From CALBZE01 sp036381255 (GTDB lineage: Bacteria > Gemmatimonadota > Gemmatimonadetes > Longimicrobiales > RSA9): 12,460 nt of DNA. Below are positions 6,907 through 12,460 of this stretch, one piece after another. A model generated the notes under the pieces. That model was not told the origin of the DNA. It searched no databases and saw only the letters and a program-made list of their open reading frames with translations. The stretch covers positions 1 through 12,460 of the forward strand of contig DASVDG010000110.1 in the NCBI GenBank assembly GCA_036381255.1, written 5' to 3'. Made by a program: the position numbers and the translations under genes. The stretch's first letter is position 1. Each line of letters opens with the position of its first letter.

Positions 6907-6969
6907 CGATACACCACCCTCCGCCTGTCCTCCCCGGTGGACAAATGTTTACGACGGGAGGGGACGAGG

Positions 6970-8637
6970 TCAGCGGTCCTGCATGGGCAGGCGGATCCCG
7001 TGCGCGCGCGCGGTGTCGAGCGCGATCTCGTAGCCGGCGTCCGCGTGGCGGGCGACGCCGAGCCCGGGGTCGTTCGTCAGCACGCGCTCGATGCGCTCGC
7101 GCATCCCGGGCGTTCCGTCGGCGACGAGGACCTGCCCGGCGTGCAGCGAGTTGCCGATGCCGACGCCGCCGCCGTGGTGGAAGCTGACCCAGCTCGCGCC
7201 GGAGGCGGTGTTGAGCAGCGCGTTCAGGATCGGCCAGTCGGCGACGGCGTCGCTGCCGTCCTTCATCCCCTCGGTCTCGCGGAACGGGCTGGCGACGGAT
7301 CCGGTGTCGAGGTGGTCTCGCCCGATCACGATGGGCGCCTTCAGCTCGCCGCGGGCGACGAGGTCGTTGAGCGCGACGCCGAAGCGGGCGCGTTCGCCCT
7401 GGCCGAGCCAGCAGATGCGGGCGGGCAGCCCCTGGAACTGGACCTTCTCGCGGGCGAGCGTGATCCAGCGGCGCAGGTGTTGGTCGTCGGGGAAGAGCTC
7501 GAGGACGAGGTCGTCGGTGCGGTAGATGTCGTCCGGGTCGCCGGAGAGCGCGGCCCAGCGGAACGGGCCTTTCCCCTGGCAGAAGAGGGGGCGGATGTAG
7601 GCGGGGACGAAGCCGGGGAACGCGAACGCGTCGTCGTACCCCGCCTCCTTCGCCTCGCCGCGCAGGTTGTTGCCGTAGTCGAAGGTCACGGCGCCGCGCC
7701 GCATGAGCGCGACCATCGCCTCGCAGTGGATGCGGATCGAGGCGCGGGCGCGGCGGACGTACTCTTCGGGGTCGCGCGCGCGCAGCTCGGCCGCGGCTTC
7801 GAGCGAGAGCCCGGCGGGGACGTAGCCGTTCAGCGGGTCGTGCGCCGAGGTCTGGTCGGTCAGCACATCAGGCACGGTGCCGCGCCGCACCAGCTCGGGG
7901 AGCACCTCGGCGCAGTTGCCGACGAGCCCGACGCTGAGCGCCTCGCCGTGCTCTCGCGCGCCGAGCACCCAGGCGAGCGCCTGGTCGAGGTCGTCGGTCA
8001 TGCGGTCGCAGTAGCGGGTCCGGACCCGCCGCTCGATGCGCTTCGGGTCGACCTCAACGACGAGGACGGCGCCCTCGTTCATGGTCGCGGCCAGCGGCTG
8101 CGCGCCGCCCATCCCGCCCATCCCGCCGGTCAGCACCCAGCGGCCGCGGAGCGAGCCGCCGAAGTGCTCGCGGGCGACGGCGCCGAACGTCTCGTACGTG
8201 CCCTGGAGGATCCCCTGCGTGCCGATGTAGATCCAGGAGCCGGCCGTCATCTGGCCGTACATCATGAGCCCCTGTCGCTCCAGCTCGCGGAAGTACTCCC
8301 AGTTGGCCCAGCGGCCGACGAGGTTCGAATTGGCGATCAGGACGCGCGGCGCGCCGGCGTGCGTGCGGAACACGCCGACCGGCTTGCCGGACTGGACGAG
8401 CAGCGTCTCGTCGTCTTCGAGCGCGCGCAGCGTGCGCACGATCGCGTCGAACGCCTCCCAGCTCCGGGCCGCGCGCCCCGTGCCGCCGTAGACCACGAGG
8501 TCGTCCGGCCGCTCGGCGACCTCGGGGTCGAGATTGTTCATCAGCATGCGCAGCGCCGCTTCCTGCTGCCACCCCTTGCAGCTCAGCTCTGCGCCGCGCG
8601 GCGCACGAATCTCTCGGTGCGTCTCCGTCTCGGGCAT
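6970..8637 (-). CDS. hutU: Urocanate hydratase (urocanase)
   Basis: A 555-residue cytoplasmic enzyme, the standard length for HutU. It converts urocanate to 4-imidazolone-5-propanoate, the second step of histidine degradation, using tightly bound NAD+ as an electrophile. The protein matches the family along its length: RGAELSCKGW near the start, MMYGQMTAGSWIYIGTQGI, the Gly-rich NAD site GGMGGMGGAQ at 171-180, DQTSAHDPLNGY, FDYGNN, and the active-site cysteine of ARICWLG at Cys409. Near the end it has GRDHLDTGSVASPFRETEGM and SFHHGGGVGIGNSLHAG. The ATG at 8637 was chosen for GGAGGAG 6 nt upstream and the family N-terminus. No hutH, hutI, hutG or hutC lies in the window; neighbours are unrelated, so it appears to be a solitary transcription unit. 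A promoter-like element lies 92-120 bp upstream. Confidence 0.98.
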   Translation of the reverse strand: MPETETHREIRAPRGAELSCKGWQQEAALRMLMNNLDPEVAERPDDLVVYGGTGRAARSWEAFDAIVRTLRALEDDETLLVQSGKPVGVFRTHAGAPRVLIANSNLVGRWANWEYFRELERQGLMMYGQMTAGSWIYIGTQGILQGTYETFGAVAREHFGGSLRGRWVLTGGMGGMGGAQPLAATMNEGAVLVVEVDPKRIERRVRTRYCDRMTDDLDQALAWVLGAREHGEALSVGLVGNCAEVLPELVRRGTVPDVLTDQTSAHDPLNGYVPAGLSLEAAAELRARDPEEYVRRARASIRIHCEAMVALMRRGAVTFDYGNNLRGEAKEAGYDDAFAFPGFVPAYIRPLFCQGKGPFRWAALSGDPDDIYRTDDLVLELFPDDQHLRRWITLAREKVQFQGLPARICWLGQGERARFGVALNDLVARGELKAPIVIGRDHLDTGSVASPFRETEGMKDGSDAVADWPILNALLNTASGASWVSFHHGGGVGIGNSLHAGQVLVADGTPGMRERIERVLTNDPGLGVARHADAGYEIALDTARAHGIRLPMQDR

Positions 8638-8728
8638 CCCCTGCTCCTCCGGTGGTCCGGGCTCGTCCGCCCCTTCGGGGCCGGCCGCCGTGTGGCGGAT
8701 CGTCTCGCGTCTCGTGACGTTACCGGGG

Positions 8729-8757
8729 AGGATGGGGGCGGGTGCGGCGATTCTCAA
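8729..8757 (-). promoter_or_regulatory. Predicted promoter of hutU
   Basis: On the minus strand: TTGAGA (8757-8752), 17 bp, CATCCT (8734-8729). The 14 bases starting at the -10 (8734-8721) are identical to those at the creatininase gene promoter, with the same spacing to the -35. The expected start near 8722 gives a leader of about 84 nt. The site lies in the 160-bp gap after the beta-propeller lipoprotein gene. Confidence 0.5.
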
Positions 8758-8797
8758 GGGGCCGCGCCGCGGCGACCTCGCGCGTCATCGCCCCCCA

Positions 8798-10015
8798 TCA
8801 CCCCGCCCCCGCCGGGTGCCCCGGCTCACCGGCGCCGATCGGGATCGTGTGGACCGCCGCCGGCGCCGCCGGATCCAGCCACCGCAACTCCGGCGTCCCC
8901 GGCTCCCACGAGATGTACACGATCCGCCCGTCCGGGAGCCACGCGGGCTGGCCGTCGGGTCCGGGGCCGTGCGTCAGCCGCACGACCGCGCCCGTCGCGA
9001 CTTCAAGGAGGTACAGGCTCGTCGGGCCGTCGCGGTTCGATACGAAGACCACGCGCCCGCCGTCCGGGCTCCACGCCGGCTCCACGTCCGCGCCGTCGGC
9101 CACGACCAGCGGCGCGATCGCGCCCGTCGCCGCGTCCAGCGTGTACAGGTCCGCGGTGCCCTCGCTCGTCGCCATGAACACCACCCGGTCGCTCCCCGGC
9201 GACCACGCCGGGCTGCCTTCGATCGAGCCGCCGTGGCCGAAGCCCTCCGTCGCCCGCGCCGCGCCGCCGCCATCCGCAGCCGCCGTCCACAGCTTCGACA
9301 CGCCCGTGCCGTCGCTCGCGTACGCCAGCCGCGCGCCATCCGGCGAGAGCGACGGCGCCGACTCCGCCGACGGCGTCGCCGTCAGCCGCTGCGGCGCCGC
9401 GCCCGCCTCCGCCAGCGGCAACCGGTACAGCTCGCCGTTGCCGTCGCGGTAGCCGACGAACACGACCGTCCCCCCGGCCACCGTCGGATCGCGGTCGTCC
9501 GAGGGGTGCGACGTCAGCCGTACGAGGTCGCCGCCGTCCAGCGCGACGCGGTAGATGTCGCGGTTGCCGTCGACGAGCCGGTCGAAGACCACCGTCGGCG
9601 GCACGGCGACGTCGACCACCCGCTCGCCCCGCGCGTCCGTCGTCTCCGCGAGGATCGTGACGGCGCCGGCCCGCAGCAGGCGCGCGCTGTCCGCGGCGAC
9701 CCACTCGACCGCGCCCGCCGGCTCCGCGCTCCACTCCACGCCGGCCGCCGGGTCCGTCGCGCCGTCGCGAAACGCGCGCACGCCGACCACCGCCCCGCGC
9801 TCCACTCGCCCGGCGACCTCGATCATGAGCGGGACCACCGGCGGATCCGGATCGGGGCCCGTGCCGTCCTCCCCGCCGCACGCCGCGACGAGCGCCGCAC
9901 ACGACACCGCGGCGAGGCGCTGAGCTGTGCTGCGCCGGCGCCGCACGCGATGCACCGGGCCGGACCCGCACATCGGGCCCGTCGGCATCGCGACGCCGCT
10001 CACGGTCGATTCCAT
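8798..10015 (-). CDS. TolB/WD40-like beta-propeller lipoprotein
   Basis: A 405-residue predicted lipoprotein. After an unusually long basic n-region (VHRVRRRRSTAQR) comes a hydrophobic segment and the lipobox VAAC with Cys46, then CGGEDGTGPDPDP, a linker seen often in Gemmatimonadota lipoproteins. Residues about 60-137 look like a Big2/Ig-like domain. From about 140 on are propeller blades of the PD40/TolB type, each with a SPDG-like turn: SLSPDGARLAY (222-232), AWSPGSDRVVF (270-280), AWSPDGGRVVF (314-324), AWLPDGRIVYI (358-368), plus NRDIYRV and NGELYRL strands. These domains usually mediate protein contacts at the cell envelope. The ATG at 10015 has GAGGG upstream; the in-frame ATG at 10039 lacks a ribosome-binding site. 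It follows the radical SAM gene by 79 bp on the same strand and may be its last operon member, but a role there is unproven. Confidence 0.85.
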   Translation of the reverse strand: MESTVSGVAMPTGPMCGSGPVHRVRRRRSTAQRLAAVSCAALVAACGGEDGTGPDPDPPVVPLMIEVAGRVERGAVVGVRAFRDGATDPAAGVEWSAEPAGAVEWVAADSARLLRAGAVTILAETTDARGERVVDVAVPPTVVFDRLVDGNRDIYRVALDGGDLVRLTSHPSDDRDPTVAGGTVVFVGYRDGNGELYRLPLAEAGAAPQRLTATPSAESAPSLSPDGARLAYASDGTGVSKLWTAAADGGGAARATEGFGHGGSIEGSPAWSPGSDRVVFMATSEGTADLYTLDAATGAIAPLVVADGADVEPAWSPDGGRVVFVSNRDGPTSLYLLEVATGAVVRLTHGPGPDGQPAWLPDGRIVYISWEPGTPELRWLDPAAPAAVHTIPIGAGEPGHPAGAG

Positions 10016-10094
10016 GAATCCCTCTGGCTCCTGTCTCATGCAGTGCGTGTGGGGTTGCGCGCACCGGTCACGGACGACGCGCACGACCGCGGAA

Positions 10095-11111
10095 TCACCC
10101 CATCCGGAGCTGTACCAGCGACGAAGCGCCGCCGCCCGCCGCGGCGGCCCAGCGGCTGTCGGGATACGCCCGCACCCACTCCAGCTTCCCCGTCGCCCGC
10201 GCGCAGCGGATGCACGGGAACGCGTCGAATGCGTCGCCGCCGTCCTCGGGCGGCGCGCTCGCGGCACGCTGCGCCGCCAGCCGCTCGACGTAGCGCGGCC
10301 ACGCGTCGCGCAGCCGCACCTCGTGCAGATCCGCGACGAAGTCGTTCTCGTTGTAGCCGTACTCGGAGAGCTGGCAGCACGTCGAGAGCCGGCCGCGCGC
10401 ATCGACGTAGACGCGCCGGTGCGTGAAGGTGTCGCACGGCGACGCTTCGCCCTCGAACGGCGCGCCATAGTCCAGCCGGACCTCCGTGCGGCGGCCGGGT
10501 TCGCGCGCCAGCGCGCGGACCTCGCGCGCGACCGCCCACCACGACTCCGGCTCCAGGTCCGTGCCCCGCTTGAGGCTGCCCGTCACCGGCTGCGGCAGGA
10601 TGAAGTGGATCCCCGCGCAGCCGAGCGATTCCGCCAGGTCGACCGCCGTCCGGAGCTGGTGCCGATCCCGCCGGTCGACCACCATCGACAGGTACGACGG
10701 GATCCGCAGGTACGTGAGCAGCGCCGCGGCCAGCAACACGCGGCGGAAGCTGCCGCGGCCGCGCTCCGCGTCGTGTACCGCCTCGTCGCCGCCCGACAAC
10801 GAGAGCCGCACCGACTCCGCCGGCCGGCGACGAAGCAGCGGCACGATCCGCTTCATGTGCCAGCCGTTCGACACGAACCGGTACGGCACGCCCCGCGACG
10901 CGATCGTCTCGATCACCGCGTCGAATCGACGATGGATCAACGGCTCGCCGCCCGTCAGGCTGACCGTGACGTCGCCCCACAACGCCAGCGCGTCGTCCAG
11001 GACGCGGCCGATCAGCTCGGGCTCGAGCTCCCGCACCGTCTCCACATCGTCGCGGATGCAGTGCGGACAGCGCAGGTTGCAGTGCTGGGTGATCGCGAAG
11101 CCGAGAAGCAT
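10095..11111 (-). CDS. Radical SAM protein with SPASM-like C-terminal cysteines, probable peptide-modifying enzyme
   Basis: A 338-residue protein (from ATG 11111). It starts MLLGFAITQHCNLRCPHC, so the CxxxCxxC cluster (Cys11, Cys15, Cys18) that binds the SAM-cleaving 4Fe-4S centre is almost at the N-terminus; TGGEP at 53-57 is the SAM amino-group motif. The C-terminal third has Cys226, Cys245, Cys246, Cys300 and Cys303 in a SPASM/twitch-like arrangement (SPCDTFTHRRVYVDARGR, then STCCQLS, then PCIRC), suggesting auxiliary Fe-S clusters as in RiPP-maturing enzymes. An in-frame GTG at 11162 would add 17 low-complexity residues but sits in the loop of a strong hairpin; neither start has a good Shine-Dalgarno. 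Upstream on the same strand are the 58-residue peptide gene and a PqqD-like gene, so its substrate is most likely that peptide. Confidence 0.9.
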   Translation of the reverse strand: MLLGFAITQHCNLRCPHCIRDDVETVRELEPELIGRVLDDALALWGDVTVSLTGGEPLIHRRFDAVIETIASRGVPYRFVSNGWHMKRIVPLLRRRPAESVRLSLSGGDEAVHDAERGRGSFRRVLLAAALLTYLRIPSYLSMVVDRRDRHQLRTAVDLAESLGCAGIHFILPQPVTGSLKRGTDLEPESWWAVAREVRALAREPGRRTEVRLDYGAPFEGEASPCDTFTHRRVYVDARGRLSTCCQLSEYGYNENDFVADLHEVRLRDAWPRYVERLAAQRAASAPPEDGGDAFDAFPCIRCARATGKLEWVRAYPDSRWAAAAGGGASSLVQLRMG

Positions 11112-11142
11112 GGCGGGCGATTCCGGGAACGATGCGGCAGAG

Positions 11143-11185
11143 GCGGCTCCGGGCCGCGCCACGATGCGGTGCCGCCCGGAGCCGC
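11143..11185 (-). promoter_or_regulatory. Perfect 12-bp stem-loop between precursor peptide and radical SAM genes
   Basis: GCGGCTCCGGGC (11143-11154) and GCCCGGAGCCGC (11174-11185) are exact reverse complements around a 19-nt loop. On the transcript it lies 24 nt after the stop of the peptide gene and 32 nt before the ATG of the radical SAM gene. There is no T-tract, so it is more likely a transcript-stabilising or translation-attenuating hairpin than an intrinsic terminator. The alternative GTG start (11162) lies in the loop. Confidence 0.55.
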
Positions 11186-11208
11186 TGAAGAAATACGTCC
11201 CGCGGCCG

Positions 11209-11385
11209 TTAGAACACGGTCCCGCCGGAGCCCCCGCTCCCCCCGATCGCCGGGCCGATCGGCGATTGCAGCGTCAGCTCCGACAGCGGCGGCAGCGGCT
11301 CCACCGCCGGCGCCACCCACGGTCGGCGCGCGCCGGATGCATCCTTCGGCTTCGACACGGTGGGCTCGTCTGGGTTGACCTTCAT
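11209..11385 (-). CDS. 58-residue RiPP-like precursor peptide with lasso-type leader and Gly/Ser-rich core
   Basis: A short gene with a good Shine-Dalgarno (AAGGAAG, 6-nt spacing) before the ATG at 11385 and a TAA at 11209; most codons end in G or C. It begins MKVNPDEPTVSKPKD. Trp23, Pro26, Val28, Leu31 and Thr38 have the spacing of the lasso-precursor leader motif (aromatic, +3 Pro, +5 aliphatic, +8 Leu, +15 Thr) that PqqD-like RRE domains recognise; the usual Gly at +9 is Pro32. By the lasso rule the core would be residues 40-58, QSPIGPAIGGSGGSGGTVF. That core has no Asp/Glu for a lasso ring, no Cys for sactipeptide or ranthipeptide bonds, and no Lys, Tyr or Trp. It sits between a PqqD-like gene (87 bp upstream) and a radical SAM gene, so it is probably the enzyme's substrate. 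Expression and the cleavage site are unproven. Confidence 0.72.
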   Translation of the reverse strand: MKVNPDEPTVSKPKDASGARRPWVAPAVEPLPPLSELTLQSPIGPAIGGSGGSGGTVF

Positions 11386-11427
11386 GTTCCGCTTCCTTTC
11401 CGAGAGAGTGGGTGCCCGTCGGGCCCG

Positions 11428-11459
11428 CGGCCGGCCTTCCGATCCACCGCGGCCGGCCG
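11428..11459 (-). promoter_or_regulatory. GC-rich inverted repeat between the PqqD-like gene and the peptide gene
   Basis: CGGCCGGCC (11428-11436) can pair with GGCCGGCCG (11451-11459) around a 14-nt loop, in the 87-bp gap just before the precursor peptide gene. It could separate expression of the two genes. GC-rich palindromes are common in such DNA and no T-tract follows, so the meaning is uncertain. Confidence 0.25.
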
Positions 11460-11472
11460 GGTCCCGGTTCAG

Positions 11473-11772
11473 TCAGCCGCCGCTGCCGCCGCCGTCCGCA
11501 CCGCCGGCACCGGGCCGGACCAGCAGCGCATGGCTGCGCAGCTCCTCCACGAGCCGGTCCAGCGCCGCGCCGGCCGTCTCCGCGTCGACCTGGAACTCCG
11601 CCACGAGCGAGCCGACGATCGCAGCGCGCTCCAGCCCGCGCTCGAGGAGCTGCCAGATCCGCTGCCCCGTCTCGTTCAGCCGGTAATACCGCTTCGTCTC
11701 CATGTGCAGCAGCACCGCCTCGCCGTCGAGGTGGGCCACCAGCACGTCCTCCGGTATGTCCACACCGGTCAT
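11473..11772 (-). CDS. PqqD-family RRE protein (peptide-recognition chaperone for RiPP modification)
   Basis: A 99-residue protein of the PqqD family. It has the typical winged-helix RRE pattern: DVLVAHLDGEAVLLHMETKR (9-28), then YYRLNETGQRIWQLLERG (29-46) and a helical LVAEFQVDAETAGAALDRLV segment. Such proteins bind the leader of a ribosomal peptide and present it to a modifying enzyme. The ATG at 11772 has GAGG 5 nt upstream; an in-frame GTG at 11820 is less likely. It is the first gene of the cassette followed by the 58-residue peptide and radical SAM genes. It ends in an odd tail, GAGGADGGGSGG, which resembles the Gly/Ser-rich end of the precursor. PQQ synthesis itself is unlikely, because no pqqA-like Glu/Tyr peptide or pqqB, pqqC or pqqE is present. 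Confidence 0.88.
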   Translation of the reverse strand: MTGVDIPEDVLVAHLDGEAVLLHMETKRYYRLNETGQRIWQLLERGLERAAIVGSLVAEFQVDAETAGAALDRLVEELRSHALLVRPGAGGADGGGSGG

Positions 11773-11865
11773 GGATACCTCACGCCCCGCCGTTGCACTG
11801 ATGTTCGACGGTGTCCGCACGATCGCGGCCGGCTACGGACCCGCCGGCGACCTCCGTCGTGCAGA

Positions 11866-11894
11866 TTGTGGACCGGGCGCCGGCACCCTACCTT
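11866..11894 (+). promoter_or_regulatory. Predicted promoter of the DUF6916-like gene
   Basis: TTGTGG (11866-11871), 17 bp, TACCTT (11889-11894) on the plus strand, within the 186-bp divergent gap between the PqqD-like gene and the DUF6916-like gene. The predicted transcript starts near 11901 with a leader of about 58 nt. No convincing promoter for the PqqD-like gene was found on the opposite strand of this gap. Confidence 0.45.
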
Positions 11895-11958
11895 CGTGCC
11901 GTCGATCGGGAAGCGGCTCCCGACGACGTGCCACCGCCCACCCACGACCGCGACGACC

Positions 11959-12252
11959 ATGATCGAATCCTTCACCCACGAGCTCTTCTCCGGGCGCAAG
12001 GGCGAGGTGTTCCGGATCCGGCTCGGTGCCGGGCACGCGATCGAGACGCGCCTCATCGAGGTGCGGGAGCGCGCCCGCCACGCCCGCACCGACCGCACGC
12101 CGTTCACCCTGCTCTTCCGCGGCCCCGCCGACGCCGTGCTCCCCCAGCGGATCTACCCGATGGAGCACGACGAGCTGGGCGCGTTCGAGCTGTTCCTCGT
12201 CACCGTCGGCCCCGACGCCGAAGGGATGCGCTACGAGGCCGTGTTCTCCTGA
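11959..12252 (+). CDS. DUF6916-like small protein
   Basis: A 97-residue soluble protein starting MIESFTHELFSGRKGEVFRI. The segments TPFTLLFRGPADAVLPQRIY, then HDELGAFELFLVTVGPDAEG and RYEAVFS match, from memory, the DUF6916 family, small proteins often found near phage tail-collar-like (MdpB-type) genes; no such partner lies in this window. Its biochemical role is unknown. The ATG at 11959 is chosen because the conserved region begins right there; the ribosome-binding site is weak. The frame is open far upstream through the opposite-strand genes, which is a GC artefact. It is divergent from the RiPP-like cassette and its last 22 bp overlap the end of the convergent GNAT gene. Confidence 0.75.
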   Translation: MIESFTHELFSGRKGEVFRIRLGAGHAIETRLIEVRERARHARTDRTPFTLLFRGPADAVLPQRIYPMEHDELGAFELFLVTVGPDAEGMRYEAVFS

Positions 12253-12460
12253 GGCCCCGGCGGCCGCTCCATGAACACGTAGACGCCGCGGTCCTCGACC
12301 TCCCGGAAGCCGAGCCGCACGTACAGCCGCCGCGCCGGGTTGTACTGCTCCACGTGGATGCTCACCGGCTTCCCCGCCGCGTCCGCCTCCGCGATCAGCG
12401 CCTCGAGCAGCGCCGTGCCGATCCCGCGCCCGCGATGCTCCGGCAGCAGCGCGATGTCGA
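12231..12460 (-). CDS. GNAT-family N-acetyltransferase, C-terminal part
   Basis: The gene enters from beyond the right edge; the last 75 codons and a TAG at 12233-12231 are visible. The fragment has the acetyl-CoA pyrophosphate-binding motif A, LLPEHRGRGIGTALLEALI, with the R-x-x-G-x-G loop, then a beta strand (PVSIHVEQYN) and motif B, NPARRLYVRLGFREVEDRG, ending VYVFMERPPG. This is the usual end of a small GNAT enzyme that transfers acetyl from acetyl-CoA to an amine. The substrate cannot be told. Its last codons overlap the 3' end of the DUF6916-like gene by 22 bp in antisense. Confidence 0.88.
   Translation of the reverse strand, partial: DIALLPEHRGRGIGTALLEALIAEADAAGKPVSIHVEQYNPARRLYVRLGFREVEDRGVYVFMERPPGPQENTAS

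Noticed and set aside
6926..6943. Hairpin TGTCC/GGACA after hutU as a terminator
   Set aside because: The stem is only 5 bp and has no T-run on the hutU strand. It is too weak to call.
6937..9177. Long plus-strand open frame of 746 codons
   Set aside because: It is antisense to hutU and the end of the lipoprotein gene, both strongly supported by protein motifs. Its translation has no recognisable domain and is typical of a GC-rich shadow frame.
11209..11385. Calling the 58-residue peptide a true lasso peptide precursor
   Set aside because: The leader spacing fits, but the core has no Asp or Glu ring acceptor, does not begin with Gly after the Thr-x junction, and no asparagine-synthase-like cyclase or B2 protease lies in the window.
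10095..11772. A PQQ biosynthesis cluster (PqqD plus PqqE-like radical SAM), also suggested by the PQQ-type dehydrogenase in the window
   Set aside because: The peptide lacks the Glu-x-x-x-Tyr core of PqqA, and pqqB and pqqC are absent. The cassette fits a different peptide product.
1..12460. tRNA, rRNA, CRISPR arrays, transposases or attachment sites
   Set aside because: No cloverleaf-like, spaced-repeat or transposase-like signal was seen on reading both strands by eye. A tRNAscan-SE, Infernal and CRISPR-finder run would settle it.

Overview
The window is a very GC-rich stretch of bacterial chromosome with mostly G or C at third codon positions. It carries twelve recognisable genes, a cryptic small precursor-like gene and one possible very small ORF. 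The base composition, the lipoprotein whose mature end reads CGGEDGTGP, and the mix of catabolic and secreted proteins fit a soil-type Gemmatimonadota bacterium. That placement is an inference from style; there is no rRNA or other marker in the window. No tRNA, rRNA, CRISPR array, insertion sequence or prophage was seen.

Layout. (1) Positions 1-992 (+) hold the C-terminal part of a class A FAD-dependent aromatic monooxygenase. It converges on a secreted PQQ-type sugar/sorbosone dehydrogenase (1071-2525, -), which may be preceded by a 35-residue ORF with a near-perfect Shine-Dalgarno. (2) A creatininase-family metallohydrolase (2822-3601, -) follows an AraC/PchR-type regulator (3700-4746, -). 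(3) Divergent from the regulator is a two-gene (+) unit: a tautomerase-like protein fused to a YHS metal-binding domain (4954-5613), then a small four-helix membrane protein with paired histidines (5695-6129). The shared intergenic region has a 21-bp-spaced direct repeat next to a -10 box that lacks a good -35, so the regulator probably activates this unit. (4) A secreted Asp/Arg/Trp-rich repeat protein (6126-6812, -) converges on it, with both stop codons in one CTAG. (5) A solitary urocanase, hutU (6970-8637, -), is followed by a TolB-like beta-propeller lipoprotein (8798-10015, -).

(6) The most interesting region is 10095-11772 (-), a compact RiPP-like cassette. It has a PqqD-family RRE protein, an unlisted 58-residue peptide gene (11209-11385), and a radical SAM protein with extra C-terminal cysteines. 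The peptide leader keeps the register of the lasso-peptide leader motif (aromatic, Pro at +3, aliphatic at +5, Leu at +8, Thr at +15). Its Gly/Ser-rich core has no Asp or Glu to close a lasso ring and no Cys, and no lasso cyclase or protease lies in the window. It therefore looks like a lasso-type leader coupled to a radical SAM enzyme. A perfect 12-bp stem-loop separates peptide and enzyme genes and may set their expression ratio. (7) Divergent from the cassette is a small DUF6916-like gene (11959-12252, +), which overlaps the tail of a GNAT acetyltransferase gene running off the right edge (12231-12460, -).

Promoter-like elements (TTGNNN, 17 bp, then CATCCT, TACACT or TACCTT) lie before several genes. 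Those of the creatininase and hutU genes share an identical 14-bp block from the -10 box through the expected start site, suggesting a lineage-typical promoter or co-regulation.
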